Shown here: positions 41,926 through 54,482 of the stretch, piece after piece
Layout: each line of letters begins with the position of its first letter
Numbering within the stretch: the stretch's first letter is position 1
Assembly (NCBI RefSeq): GCF_029784135.1
Contig: NC_073746.1
Location: 16,506,416 to 16,570,415 of the forward strand
Direction: 5' to 3'
DNA length: 64,000 nt
Source: Toxorhynchites rutilus septentrionalis
Taxonomy: Eukaryota > Arthropoda > Insecta > Diptera > Culicidae
Program-made: the position numbers and the translations under genes
Notes under the pieces: generated by a model
The model's input: only the letters and a program-made list of their open reading frames with translations
Databases searched by the model: none
What the model was told of the DNA's origin: nothing

Positions 41926-42642
41926 TTACAGGTCCTTTTGTGTGCTTCTAAGAAAGCCAGCACGTGTTTCCTGGGACATTATTTTTTGTACACCTTCGAG
42001 TTCATCATCTTGTTTGTGACAAAATCCTTGGTCCTCCATGCACTCAAAACTGTTTTTTTAATCGCATTTTAGCTGTAAAGCTTGCTTCAGAATGAGCGAA
42101 TTTTTCACTTGAGAAATGCCGGATTTATAATCATTCACAATGAGCGCGATTTTTTTACTTCAATAACGATTTTTATTCATCAACCAATCAGAGCAATGCG
42201 CGAAATCACCCATGACAGTGCGAAAAAAGATAGAACTCTCCAAGCTTTGGCTGCGAAAATCGCGAGACACAACATACATCAGACAGGTGGAACGAAATAT
42301 GCTAAACGGGTGGAACGATAAATCGAAATAAATGTTCAGCTCTATACATATCAAACGCAAGTGAGAGCTGAGTCGATCACCTATTGCAAGCGTATTGCTG
42401 CATAAGCATAATTATTTTAACACATTTTTGTTAATATACGATTGAATTTGTTAGTTGTTCAATCATTAGTTATCTGGAACTTTATACTTGCTTTCACACT
42501 TCTAGCGATATGATTTTGTTCCACCAATCTAGTACGACTTGCCCATAACTAATAATCTAAGTGGTGCGGACTCAATCCACTTCATTTTCAAGCAAATTCA
42601 TGCATATTTTCAAGCGATTTCTTGCAATAAATTCTCAGACCA
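41926..42642. other. Sequence without recognised genes
   Basis: AT-rich; a 79-codon frame at 42082-42321 has a mirror frame on the minus strand and no domain. Confidence 0.3.
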
Positions 42643-43407
42643 CCAGAGATGCCAGATTTACAAATATGTTTGTAAATTTACAGACGTATCTGTAAAATAC
42701 TTTTTATTTTTGTTGACTTTTTGGATATAACAATATTTCACAGGTTTTTGAATAATAAGAGGCTCTATTCATCACATCAAAGATATTTGACTAACCATAT
42801 GATATTTTTCCATAGTTTTAATACAGAAAAGTTATTATATTTAGTTTATATCAATACAAATGACGTTAGACCAGCGATACTCAACCTGCGGCCAGGCAGT
42901 CTTTCTGGTTGGCCCATCTGGTGTGTATTAAGTTTGGAACTCATACACATAAGTACTTTTGCCTTGACATCATTGCAGACGAAAGAGAGGATACGGTTAT
43001 TCACAATTAATGAAAAATTGCATTCTCTGCAGGTAAGGAAAAATCTTGAACGAAAATTGTTTCTGATAATTATTTTCTGTTCTAGATAAGATTGTTTTGC
43101 TGAAATGCAAGGAGATTTATTGAAAAATAGTTAAGTTAGGGTCAGGACTATGTCATTTTCATTCTATTTTCAACAACTTACCTTTGCTTTCGGGTCTGCT
43201 TATGACGAAATATGGGTTACTGTACGATATTGTTACCACAGACATGGTTCATGGTCGTGTGGTGATCTAAAACTTGTATAGCCTTGCATGGCGGATGGAA
43301 AATATACACTGCATTTTTTTCTAAATTTCATCAACGAGACCGCAAGTCTTGGTGGATGTCCAATATATCAACGAAGAAATACTGATTTTTATAAAAATTA
43401 ACAACGA

Positions 43408-43445
43408 GTATGTATGTGTATGTATGTGTATGTATGTATGTGTAG
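43408..43445 (+). repeat. GTATGTAT microsatellite
   Basis: Alternating GTATGTAT and GTGTATGT units over about 38 bases at the left edge of a palindromic region. Confidence 0.9.
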
Positions 43446-43484
43446 ATCGTTGAAACATTAAAACACACTTACAGCACATACGTT

Positions 43485-44600
43485 ATTAAGTGGTCCGAAA
43501 AATCGTTTTTTTCCACTTTTTCCCAAAAATGACAAAAGAAAATTAATAACTTTTGAATCACTGAATCGATTTAGATGATCGACATATAAAATTGACCTAG
43601 CCTTTTATTAAACAATATTTAACTTGCGAAAAAAATTTTTATATTTTAGTAATTATTGATTGTAGTCGTTTTTTATTTTTTTATGAGTTTGGACTAGAGG
43701 GCGCTATATTTTTTATATTTTTTCTTGAAAGCTGAGGATTGTTTACATAACATATCTCGATATCAGAGTTGCTATTTTTTCGTTTTTTAGATATTATTTT
43801 TAAAAAAAAATCATTTTTTCCCAATTGTCCAAAAACAACTTTCTGCGAAAAAATCATACCATTTGAACTACTATATCGATTTAGATGATCGATATATTAA
43901 ATTGAATCCAATAAGCAAAATTTGGAAAAATATCACACTTGCGGGAAGATTGGATTCTAGTAGCATAGGTCTAGTTCTGTTACATATGAATATTGATCGA
44001 AGACTTAAAACATGTTAAATTTGCAAAATTCTAACTTAAAAACGATAATTATAGCATATCTGATATCGAGATATGTTAGGTAAATAATTCTCCGCTTTCC
44101 ATAAAAAAATATAAAAAAATATAGCGCTCCTATCTTTAACCGAGAAATCTATGAAAAACTAACTCAATCAATAATTACAAAAAAAAATCAATTTTTTCGC
44201 AAAAGTAATATTTTTTCAAAGAAAAATAACTCGTAAGCTTCAATTTGATATGTTGATGATATGAATCGGTCCAATAGTTCGAAAGTTCTGACTTTTTGTA
44301 GTGGAAAAATGGGGAAAAATTTTTTTTCGAACCATCGATTGGTTTTGAAAAATCATATGTCAAAAACGAAAAAAATAGCATCTCTGTTATCAAGCTATTT
44401 TATGTAAAAAATTCTCAGCTTTCAATCCATATTAAAAATAGGATCCATATTATCTGCAAGTTCCATATTTCTCATTAAAGCTCATTGGCTTCAATTTGAT
44501 ATGTCGATCATCTAAATCGGTTAAGTGGTTCGAAAGTTATAATTTTGAAAAAAGTCATTATGGGAAAAAGCGGAAAAATGATTTTTGGGATCACCCTAAA
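43485..44600. repeat. Large imperfect palindrome with repeated units
   Basis: Four copies of a unit containing ATCGATTTAGATGATCGA(C/T)ATA occur: direct at about 43566 and 43876, reversed at about 44250 and 44510. Blocks GGGCGCTATATTTTTTATAT (43697) and TATAAAAAAATATAGCGCTC (44108), and ACATATCTCGATATCAG (43748) and CTGATATCGAGATATGT (44060), pair about a centre near 43910. An extra reversed unit lies on the right, beyond 44330. No protein is encoded. Confidence 0.8.
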
Positions 44601-44920
44601 AATGTAAATGGGCACCCTAATGACAAAATAGAAAAATACGGGTCTAATGTTTTGCGATAAAGAACAAAATTAAAAAACAATAAAAGAACAATAATTAAAA
44701 TCTGAGAACCACTATATTGGTTAGGCATGGAATGGCTGTATATATATATACAAAATACAATCTTACGTGCATCGTGATGTACAAAGTATTAAGGAATATG
44801 TGAAAATTAACGTTTAAAGACATTTCTATAGATCTGCACACTTTTAACAGACTTTTCCACATTTTTAACAGACATTCACATGTTTTTACAGACTTTTTTT
44901 AAAAATCATCTGGCAACTCT

Positions 44921-45577
44921 TCCTTTCACTTTTTATCGAATATTTCCAAATCGCAGGAGTAAACATTTACGTGACTCTGACTTTGTTTGTTTTTATTTCG
45001 TTCGGGAAAATGTTATGACAAAGAGAGGGGACATTAAAAATGCGTTGCTCAGTGAAAGGCTGAGATGCTCTTTCAGAGATGCAATGGTTAATTAAACAAT
45101 TGACGGAAAAATGTAGTTCGTTCATTTTATAATTTTACTTATTTTTGCCCTTGACAACAATACCTCTTTTATAGTGTTGATTATCATAAGAAAAATAACA
45201 CTCCTGATCGTTGGATCTCTTTTGACATTTCAATTGGATCTTTTTTGACAGCCGTTTTGATTCAGTCCGCACTACCTAGCTAATAATGACAGTATGATTA
45301 GAGGGATGTAGGTTTTACAGACAGATTATGACAGATTATCGCGCGATATCGCTAACCATTGTAAAGAGCTGCATTGAAAAATATCGCGAGTGAGTATATC
45401 GCATGCGATTAAAAGCCTGCATTGTAAAGGAAGCAAAATTCATCCTTGCGAATTGTTTTCGCTAAAGTAATTCACATTGAATTACGAAATCATGCGAATC
45501 TGTCAAACTATCGTTTTACAACGAAAACAAGTTGTACGATTGGTGAATCAAATCCATATTACTCACAAATGTGAGTT
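44921..45577. other. Sequence without recognised genes
   Basis: Short frames only. Near 45340-45420 ATATCGC motifs repeat (TATCGCGCGATATCGC; AAAATATCGCGAGTGAGTAT), a small unexplained repeat. Confidence 0.3.
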
Positions 45578-46077
45578 NNNNNNNNNNNNNNNNNNNNNNN
45601 NNNNNNNNNNNNNNNNNNNNNNNNNNNNNNNNNNNNNNNNNNNNNNNNNNNNNNNNNNNNNNNNNNNNNNNNNNNNNNNNNNNNNNNNNNNNNNNNNNNN
45701 NNNNNNNNNNNNNNNNNNNNNNNNNNNNNNNNNNNNNNNNNNNNNNNNNNNNNNNNNNNNNNNNNNNNNNNNNNNNNNNNNNNNNNNNNNNNNNNNNNNN
45801 NNNNNNNNNNNNNNNNNNNNNNNNNNNNNNNNNNNNNNNNNNNNNNNNNNNNNNNNNNNNNNNNNNNNNNNNNNNNNNNNNNNNNNNNNNNNNNNNNNNN
45901 NNNNNNNNNNNNNNNNNNNNNNNNNNNNNNNNNNNNNNNNNNNNNNNNNNNNNNNNNNNNNNNNNNNNNNNNNNNNNNNNNNNNNNNNNNNNNNNNNNNN
46001 NNNNNNNNNNNNNNNNNNNNNNNNNNNNNNNNNNNNNNNNNNNNNNNNNNNNNNNNNNNNNNNNNNNNNNNNNNNNN
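45578..46077. other. Assembly gap, 500 N
   Basis: Exactly 500 N, most likely a gap of unknown size. Frames that cross it have no meaning. The 5' tip of Helitron copy H2 is lost in or beside it. Confidence 0.98.
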
Positions 46078-48524
46078 ATATATATATATGTAAATGGATT
46101 TCTGTCTGTCTGTCTGATTTTTATTATGGACTCAGAAAGTACTGAACCGATCTGCATGAAAATTAGTATGTAGGGGTTTTTGGGGCCGGGAAGGTTTTCC
46201 TGATACTTTGAGACCCCTCCCCCCTCTCTAAAGATGGACTGCTATACGAATTAAACAAAAATTTCTACATTACTCGGGAATTAATCAAGCAAATGAAACG
46301 AAATCTGGCATATGGAGGTTTAAGGGTGCAATAAATGTTTCTGTGATGATTAGACTCTACACCCCCCTCTCTAAAGGGGGCTGCTACTCGAGAATTAATC
46401 AAGCAAATGGAACTAAATTACTAAATTTTGCATTTGAAGGTTTTAGGGTGCCATAAATGTTTATATGGTGGTTAGACTCTCCACCCCCCTCTCTAAGGGG
46501 GGGCTGCCATAGAAATGAAACACAAATTTCAGCATTACTCGAGAATTAATCAAGCAGATGGAATCCAATTTTGCATGTGGAGGTTTTAGGGTTCAATAAA
46601 TGATTCTATGGTGGTTAGATACTCCTCCCCCCTCTCTTAGGTGGGGCTGCCATACAAATGGAACACAAATTTCTGCATAACTCGAAAACTAATCAAGCAA
46701 ATGGAAACAAATTTGGCATGTGAAGGTTTTACGGGGCACGAAACGTTTCTATGGTGAATAACAGGGCTTGGAAATATACTGCTTGTTAAGTAACATTGAA
46801 AATATATTTTTATCAGTGTAACGCGTTTATTTTGCTTGTCGATGCTGCTGTCATTCATTCGACGGCAAACAACTGTGTTCATTCATATTCATTCTGTGCT
46901 CTCTGAGCTTTCCTTAAAGCTCGAGTCATGAGAATTCCTTCACATTTATTCATTGCCATTGAATTGTCAGGAATGTTGTGACTGTTCATTTTCAATATCC
47001 CGATATGTGTGTGGTTTTCTCATTGAGTCAATGCCTTGCTTATTCAGTTATTTTTGAAGTTACTTCGAAAGGGCAATGCAAATCGGGGGCCGAAGCGGAT
47101 GTCAACAAAAGAGCACGATCTGCATGCACACTCACAGTTGACAATTTCATCCGCTAATCCTATAGCATAGTTTGATCCGTTTGCAAAAGGAAGATCGAAA
47201 TATTCCAATTGCGGTCGTGTCTTGGACACCACCATTTTATGTTCGTGTGTTCAGAATTTAAAAAAATTAAACGTTTGAAATCTGTGTCAAGACGGTATTT
47301 TTTACATCGGAATTCTTCTTTTGAAGCATTTCTGACAAGTGGAATTGGAATTGAATATTCACTATGTAAAATGAAAGCAATGTAACTGGAAACCTTGCAT
47401 GCTTGAACAAATTAATTTCTTGTCACTATTATGAGCATTCTGTACTTTCTTACCTTCCTCAACGAATTTCTTCGTTTCGTCAGTATCCGAGAACGATGCT
47501 GATAGTGAATGAACTGGTATGTTAATGTCAATGAATGACAAAACTAGGGATATTTTCTTTTGCTCACATTCCGTGAACGCAGAACAGAACGAAAAACAGA
47601 ATGGACAAAACTGGATGAATCAACTGTAAGTGGCTTGCTGTGATTGTGAGGTTTGGCGTTGGTTCATTTTCGGTATCCCGAATGCAATGATATAATGATC
47701 GAATGTGGCCGAAAATTCAGCTGAAAAGATTGATGTGATACAGATATTTCCAATCACTGGTGAATACACTCCTCCCCCCCTCTCTAATGGGGGCTGCCAT
47801 TCATACGAAACACAAACTTCTGTATAACTCGAGAACTAATCAAGAACAATTTGGCATGTTAGGGTTTTTGGGTATGAGAAATGTTACTATGATGGCATGA
47901 CACCCCTCTGGAATGGAGAAGGGGTTCCATAAAAATATTACACATATTTCAACCAAAAATATTCCAACCAAACATGACAATTGAATGTTTTCGAAAACCC
48001 TGAAGGAAAAAAAGAAAATTCGGAAAATTAAATTCCCATATGTTCTACAATTACATAGTGACAAGTGCTGTTAGTCCATTTGATGTTTGCGCTAGCGAAA
48101 TTGATTTTTGTTCGAAACTGGAAATGGATTTTAATGTGATGAAACGCACTCCTATATCTTCTTCTATCTATACCAATAAAACAGTATCGCCGAATATGTT
48201 CATAAGAGCAGAACTCGAGGGAGGAATTGTCCTATTTAGGGCTGTCTTTATTCTATCATATTTTCTATATAAAACATTTATTTCATGTAACGGAGAAACA
48301 TGTTATTTACAAGTGTTTGAAAAATCTTGAATGAGAGTTTTGTTAGAAATACTAGGAATTTTATAGTAAAAGGTAAATTCAACGGGGTCGATTAGAAGAT
48401 CAATCAATGAACAGTTTTGCGATTGGGCCCATGAACTTGCTCATAGTAAGAAAACGTGAATGTTTGAAGGTATTGATAACAAAAAACGAATTTTGGGCGG
48501 GACGAAGTTTGCCGGGTCAGCTAG
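46078..48524 (+). mobile_element. Helitron-like element, copy H2
   Basis: Resumes after the gap in (AT)n and TGTAAATGGATTTCTGTCTG, equivalent to the start of H1, and ends GCCGGGTCAGCTAG at 48524 followed by T. It has the same tandem units in its left half (about 46226-46760, 47760-47850) and the same right part as H1. A 998-base hAT-like element interrupts it at 46762-47759. No Rep/helicase is present. Confidence 0.75.
46762..47759. mobile_element. Non-autonomous hAT-like element in Helitron H2
   Basis: Ends are CAGGGCTTGGAAATAT and, reversed, CAGTGATTGGAAATAT. The flanking 8 bases are GTGAATAA (46754-46761) and GTGAATAC (47760-47767); the uninterrupted Helitron unit reads GGTGAATACACTCC, so the right copy is the original. 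The 998-base interior has no transposase; two TATCCCGA strings occur in it. Confidence 0.85.
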
Positions 48525-51445
48525 TCATATCCATAAATATTATGTGCTTACAGCTGCCAGTTTTCGACGTAAGAGTATCCTTCTATCCTTCTATACCATC
48601 CCAACACAAAGATGGTCAATGAGGGGCCTGAGTTTTGAGCTCACGATCGATCGCTCACTAAGCGAATGCGCAACCAATGTGGCTACGAAGACCCCCCTCA
48701 AAATTGTTATGAGTTATACTTCAAAATATTTCTAGTAACACAAAGTGTCAAAAGTAACACAAAGTGTCAATCATCATCAATAGAATAAGAGTTTGCCTAA
48801 GGCTGAAAATCTCTATAATAAACACACGAAAAAAAATTGAGTTTTTTTTTAAATCACTGCCATGTCCCGTTCTTAATAACTCGTTTTAAATTCCGTTTTT
48901 ACATTATGGTAGATTAAGCCACACTGCAATTAGTTGACGTTTGTAAAAGTCACCTCATATTTTCAATAAATCCACCCGATCCGACGCCAATTCACGAAAA
49001 CGACTACGAAACTCCTTCACCGACAGGATCAAACGAAAATTATTCGCTGAGAGAGATGTCAAGTGATTGGACCTTTTCATCCATACTCAATGTGTGTTTA
49101 ATCGAAAGAAATACGAAATAAATTTCTGGAGTCGTATAAAATTCTGGCTTCCGTACAAACGGTAGTGGTTCCGAAAACTGTTGGTTCTGAGAACAATTCA
49201 AACAAATACCAATTCCCAAGATGTTATCAATAGTCATTCTGCCTATAACGATCCCAGCGTTTTTTTTTTTTCCTTTATCGCAAGCATATTGTTGCATAGT
49301 TTTTATTATTTGAAACAACACCTGTGCCATAAACTGTTCAAACTTCAACCCAGCGCGTTCCTTGTGATATGTTTATTTTCGAAGACCACATCTCGTAAAC
49401 ATTTGAGTGGTCAAATCCCATAAACCAATTCGGATGCGAGCGATTTGGGTGACTTGGTTGGAAGAGAAGTTCGATGACTTCGGGGCGAGTTCGCATGATG
49501 ACTCCTCTCGCGTCGAGCATCATCCGCAGGGCAATTTAATGTTATTGCTTCCTCCTCAGACGAGATTCTTTGAGACGTGTTATTTTTTTATTCCTTTATT
49601 TTCTCCCCCATACTTCGCGTATTGTGCTGCCACCGGAGCACAAAACACGAGATCATGTGGTTCTGAATCTCTCCCGGGAATGGGGTTCTGTAATGTTGTG
49701 ATTTGCCACTCGCATAAGTCTGAGTCTGAACAAGTGGCTGAGTTTAAGATGTTTATTTTTCGATACAGTGTCTTGTTCTATACTTTCCTGCCCGGGAGAA
49801 GCTCGACAGACGACGAAGGAAGCACACCCCCAAGGCATAAAATTTAACACAACTTCTATCGTCCGATCAACCATTTCGATGTTAGTTTTCCCGCAATAAA
49901 GATTCAAATCCGAAAGTTTATTTGAGAGTTTCGCCTCAAGAAATGATGGAATTTGAGAAAGAGAGAAAGCAATCGTTTTAATGAACGATTCATGTTTTCG
50001 CGCCATTTCCGCTGGCTCCGATTAAGAAATTCGTGGCCCAAGCTCAAGGCGGTTCCCACATGTGCCCGGCAAACCCTAAGCACAGGGCCGACTCTGATTA
50101 TTGCCCTAAAATTCAATTAAGAGCTCAACCATGAATTTACATATCTTAATTGATTTGTTTTCCACCATGGCACGGTACACAGACTCTCTTCCTTTTCCCC
50201 CCGGACACAGGACCTCGAAATCTCCTGCCAGCAGTCGGAAGGTTCTGTTCTCCAACGGCATTCGAAGGGCCGACAAAATGTTGCGTGCTTCTCCACTCTC
50301 GACAAACATTTGTTCTGCCGTTCTGTCCGATGAGTGATGGATTCCTTCCTCCGTGAGGAGACTTAGCCGAACTGTTGTCGAGTGTTTTTGTGGAATGTCT
50401 CCTCTTCCCACCATGGAACCAAGAAACCTCTTCTGGTTCACTTTTAATTTATGCTAATGGAGTGAAACATGACTTTGTTTGCGTTTGGTGAGAAACATAA
50501 ACAGCAAGTAATTACCCGCACTCCTCCACTTTGCCACTGCGACGGGGAGAAGGAAACAACCCGTTTCATCGCGTTTGTGGCTGCTCTCAAGATTCTCGTT
50601 CTGATTGAAAGATCGTAGCTCATAATTCACCTCCGAGCAGGTAATGAGTCGGTCTCGTGGCTCCAGTAGGCGTTAATGTTCAACGATTGATGTAAACCGG
50701 TGTTGCGCCAGAGGAACCCTTTGACCGCAATTTATTAGTTGCTTGTAATGAGTGACTCGAAAGTTTGAACTCATCAATCATTCGAGGCTTGACTTTATCG
50801 ATATTTGATATTACTTTTTTTTTCTTGAATATAATGGAAGAACATTCCAAAAGTTGGAAGAATAACAAAACAAATCTGCCTTGTTATTCATGAACAGAAA
50901 TGACTTAATGCGAAAAAGAGAAACTGCGGAAAACAGTACTCTTCCACATTTGAATATTATCACCGCCGGAAAACTCTGATAGCGGTGCGGCGCAAAAGCT
51001 CTTCTCGCCACAAACCAAAGCAAGAAACAATAGCAACTTTATGCGGAACTGATTTCTTACAGTTGCCACCGGAGACCAAGGAAATGAAAGAGCAACTGCA
51101 TTTAGAACATTTTCTCCCTAGAGGTTTTCCGCTGTTTTTCTATTGTCAGTCTGGGACTTATTTATCTCGGACCGAATAACTCATTCTGTAGTATAAAGAA
51201 AGGAGGAAAAAGTTTTGTACTGCCCCCGTGGAATAAATCTCGGTTTGGTCAACGCCGACATGCTGACTGAATTATTTTATTTCCTTTTCTGGTAGATAAT
51301 GTTATTTTGATATCATCACTTTTTATAGAATACCCAATTCTATCGTCTGCAAATATGTTCAGACATAAAGGGCATCTATCCTTTTCAAACTTTCAGACAG
51401 TAAAATATAACCCATTAGTAAGCTATTGGAAAATTTACTTCATTC
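48525..51445. other. Unique sequence, GC-richer from about 49400 to 50700
   Basis: No gene family was recognised. Open frames on both strands between 49400 and 50450 overlap each other in several registers (for example 49407-49847 plus and 49653-50006 minus), which suggests balanced composition and not coding. A T-run lies at 49258-49272. It may be host intronic or regulatory DNA. Confidence 0.3.
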
Positions 51446-51631
51446 ATGTTCATGTCCTTGGGTGCGAAAGTGACCCTGTTGGCTTCGTACCACTGCAGAA
51501 CATCCTTTGAATAGTGGTACGAAGCCAGAACCGGCCAGGAGATCGTAGGTCCCTCGTGGTTGCTTCAACAGAAGAAATAAACGCTTATGTAGACATTCTT
51601 TGAGGTAGCTCTGCCCGTTTACAGTCCCGGT
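51446..51631 (-). pseudogene. DD37E transposase fragment, third copy
   Basis: Minus-strand codons give TGTVNGQ, YLKECLHKRLFLLLKQ, then in shifted frames FWPDLASCHYSKDVL-like and VTFAPKD, the central part of the DD37E transposase at 23227-24243 around the second catalytic Asp. Both ends are cut; the upper end adjoins a CAGGGCTC tip at 51632, which may be the insertion that truncated it. Confidence 0.75.
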
Positions 51632-51800
51632 CAGGGCTCATAGTCAACTGAGGATAGTCAGCTGATTGTCTGACTGACTATATCCGTTTTCAGTTTGTAA
51701 TGACTTTTGGTTTCTTCACGCAGTTTCTCCGCCAAAACGACTAAACAGTCAGTCGGGCGTTTAGTCGCTATCTCCCTCTACCGACTCGACTATATCATTT
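51632..51800 (+). repeat. CAGGGCTC-tipped repeat
   Basis: CAGGGCTCATAGTCAACTGA, then GGATAGTCAG, resembles 33140 (CAGGGCTCGGAAAAGTCA) and 59719 (CAGGGCTCGACAAAGTCA), which share AGTCAGG(G/A)GA and a later TTTCTC(C/T)G block. The tip is hAT-like. Opposite ends were not found; 51800 is approximate. Confidence 0.45.
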
Positions 51801-51877
51801 AATTCTTCCCAGTCAAATTGTCCTCATTGCATTTTGAAGTGACTTCCCCCAAAACGAAAAAATTATAGGAGGCTGTG

Positions 51878-51990
51878 TCCTAGATACGACCGCATTGTTG
51901 ACGTAGAACTACGCTGTTATTTTATTTGAGTCGCTTGTTTATATCTTCGGATATTATTCTATAATGCTGTGAAATTCTAGAAACAACTGC
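51878..51990 (+). repeat. ACGACCGCAT/GACGTAG repeat, copy 1
   Basis: TGTGTCCTAGATACGACCGC, TTGACGTAGAACTACGC, then CTTGTTTATATCTTCGGATA and TTATTC. The same order occurs at 55185-55290. It shares only the GACGTAG palindrome with the family at 32344. Confidence 0.65.
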
Positions 51991-52686
51991 TTAGTAGAAT
52001 AATCTCTGAAATTGGTTTTTTCATTGTAGAATCAGTGGACGATAATTGATTGATGATTCATTCTTGCCCTCGCAAAACAATACACTAGATGATCGTATGT
52101 CGCAGTTTATTTCATGTCAATGCATTGAAAATTTACCTCGAACGCCCTTATAATGACGGAAAACAAACAATGTTAACTGCTTGGAAAAAGACTGAATTAT
52201 GCCACACAGCTTTTACTCTGCTGTAACCCCCATCGATGCGAATTCGCTGATGAGTTTGTCAAGAGCGACCGCCTTCACCACCAGCGGGGGAGCTTTACAT
52301 TTTCGACCGACGCTCCGAAATCGCCTACTTCGCTGTTGTTCGATGCGGTATCACACTCGCGAAGTCTCGGTTCAGTGCGAGCGCTTTTCACTGCACCAAC
52401 ATCGCGTGCAGCATTAGATGACGCTTGCCTCGAAATTTTATGGCCCTGGCAATGCGTTTGTTTTTTTTGCAGGGCTCGAGCCTGCCTTCATCTCCTTCTT
52501 GCTTATCACACACTACGCGAAGCGTCCAATTCATGACGCGGAAAGAAAAACACACGTTACGAATAACGCGAAAAACGAACAGAAAAACCAAACGACGATA
52601 TCCAAGTTGGATTACCACTGGTGGGGTCCAATCTGAGATCGAAGTGCAGCGAAAGCATAGTGAACTGGATTGTTCAACAGTCCGAT
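51991..52686. other. Unique GC-rich segment next to a hAT copy
   Basis: From 52195 to 52690 the composition is GC-rich with many CG dinucleotides and short frames on both strands. TTTGTTTTTTTTGCAGGGC near 52446 would be a good splice acceptor. No protein was recognised; a promoter or 5' exon region is possible. Confidence 0.3.
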
Positions 52687-52694
52687 GCCGAATG

Positions 52695-53088
52695 TAGAGA
52701 CGTCGGTTAATCGTTCGATTAATTCAAGTAATCGAATATCTAAAATTATAATTGAGTAAATTTGTATCGAATAATTTAAAATCAAAATATGTAATGTACT
52801 GTAATCGCGATTAATAAAAGAAGGCGTTTTTCGCATGGTTAATGCATTTTTAGGTTAAGAATTAGACCATATAATTTCATCCAAAAATTTTTGTATCCAA
52901 TAATTGAACATCTACCACCTGATAGGCCACGCGACCAGAATGATAACATGATACGTGATTATTACAAGAAAAAAATATTCGCTCGATTAATCTAATATTG
53001 AAAGACAATTATTCGAATGAATCGAATATTGAAAAATACCCCAACGATTAATCGATAATCGAATAAATGAAAAATTTAGATATCACTA
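52695..53088 (+). mobile_element. hAT-family short element, copy hAT-b
   Basis: Starts TAGAGACGTCGGTTAATCG and ends TTTAGATATCACTA. Exact 8-base duplications GCCGAATG flank it (52687-52694 and 53089-53096). At 394 bases it keeps the AT-rich ends of hAT-c (55547-56343), with TTAATCGTTCGATTAATTCA at the left and ATTAATCGATAATCGAAT at the right, and has lost the interior. Confidence 0.93.
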
Positions 53089-53096
53089 GCCGAATG

Positions 53097-53512
53097 AAAG
53101 TTTGCCTCAGCGAGATCCACTGTTTATACTCTAGGCAAGTATTCCCCTTCATTCTTCTACTTTTCCTTTGTTCACGGAGACTTTAAATCCTACGATTTCC
53201 CCTCTGTTGGTCGTCGATAAGTTGCTCGTTATTGACAGCTCTGTTCGGGAAAGCACACGAATGGACAGAACAAATGTATGGGAAAATGGAAACACTTGAA
53301 GTTCTCATGAATTTTAACCATTTACAAACCAGGGGATTCTAATGTATAGCATATTAAACAAATCTTAGGGAATCCGCTTCGTTTGGTATGTAAATCGCCA
53401 AAATCCGTTCGAGGCAAAAATAGTTATTAACGTTAACTTTATTTCATAAAAACGTGACCTGTTTTCTGATTTGGCACCCTTAATGAAAGACGTAGTTCTA
53501 CGTCAAAAAAGA
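53097..53512 (-). repeat. GACGTAG-headed dispersed repeat, minus copy
   Basis: Reverse of 32344-32780: TGACGTAGAACTACGTC (reversed) at about 53490-53506, AGTTAACGTTAATAACTATT, GTAAATGGTTAAAATTCATG, CATACATTTGTTCTGTCC and GTCAATAACGAGCAACTTAT in that order on the minus strand. hAT-b lies against its far end. Confidence 0.75.
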
Positions 53513-53869
53513 GAGAAATTCGTTCCTCTCATCTCTCTCTCCCATATACGTGTGCATGCATCGATGTTTGAGTTCAACGTGGTTTGACATACGCTACAGG
53601 CGAGCTAGATTCTTTTCTATCATACACGAAAATTACTCACACGTATAAAATAGTGTCAATGTGTATACGCTGTTTTGCACGCTAATACTAACGCGAGGAC
53701 CTTTATAGCATACTTGATAAATGTCTAAGTTCGTTGGTTTGAGTTCACGATGGGTAGACAATAAACCGTCCATTGATGGGGTAACTTCTTTTTTGCATCA
53801 GAAATCATGTTTTCGTTCTTCTTTATATGGACATAAAATAAGATGGCATACGCGGGTATAAAATTAGTG

Positions 53870-54480
53870 TCAGGGGGAATGGAATGGACAATGAGGCTTC
53901 GTCAGCATCTGGGTGTTCAGTTTCCGGGACCGTGACTTTCCCACCGTCTTTTGCCGTTCGTCACGAATAGGAGCCTGTTGCACTTTGTACGTATACGTAC
54001 TTGTGTACAGTCCCTCCCGGTCCTTGGTTTTCTGAACGAAAGACCTGGACAAATTAAACTTTTTGGCCATATCCCTGACCGTAGCATTTGGATTCCACTT
54101 GCATGCTTTCACGACACGATTGTGATCCTGATCACTAATAGAACATTCATTCTGACCGCATTTCTTCTTCCGTTCGATGCTCAGAGTTTCGTAGTAACGT
54201 TTAATGACACGACTCACCGTTGACTGCACGATTCCGAGTTGTTTTCCGATGTCCCGATGAAAGAGTTGAGGGTTTTCCAGGTGCTTACGCAAAATCAATT
54301 CGCGATGTTACTTTTCGGGTAACACCATTTCTTCCAATTTTCGAAAAACTGACAGCGATAAAAATACAGTGAAAACTATACACTCTAAACTACTTCTGCC
54401 CAGATTTTCAAAAGAAAATACCCATTGGGTAATTTTCTACAGCTTTTCTTCCGTGATGCAATTTGATGTAGGACACCCAT
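53870..54480 (-). pseudogene. DD37E transposon, 5' half with transposase N-terminus
   Basis: The minus strand begins at 54480 with ATGGGTGTCCTACATCAAAT, the terminal repeat of the DD37E element, beside a TA. Coding follows: a stop interrupts the first residues (PEK, stop, HRELILRKHLENPQL), then HRDIGKQLGIVQSTVSRVIK, VRDMAKKFNLSRSFVQKTK and RKLNTQMLTKPHC. Sequence ends at about 53870, before the first catalytic Asp, and the other terminal repeat is missing. Compared with 23227-24243 it has a short extra TSTY insertion. Confidence 0.85.
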
Positions 54481-54482
54481 TA

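Larger units (their letters stand above)
42643..44920. mobile_element. Region bounded by AGAGATGCCAGAT-type inverted ends
   Basis: AGAGATGCCAGATTTACAAA at about 42645 faces ATCTGGCAACTCT at about 44908-44920, an imperfect inverted pair, each next to TTTACAGAC(T/G) motifs (TTTACAGACG on the left; several TTTTAACAGAC/TTTTACAGAC on the right). This looks like the ends of one DNA transposon, but no duplication was found, so the link is tentative. The interior holds a tip-like CAGCGATACTCAACCTGCGG at 42872, a microsatellite and a large palindrome. Confidence 0.35.

Noticed and set aside
45477..46173. Open frames of 200-222 codons across the N gap
   Set aside because: Made almost wholly of N; no sequence supports them.
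51480..51527. Strong hairpin TGGCTTCGTACCACT / AGTGGTACGAAGCCA that looked like a structured RNA
   Set aside because: It lies in a DD37E transposase fragment. The intact copy (about 23953-24000) has the same latent inverted repeat, produced by the codons for ASCHYS and WYEA, so it follows from coding sequence.
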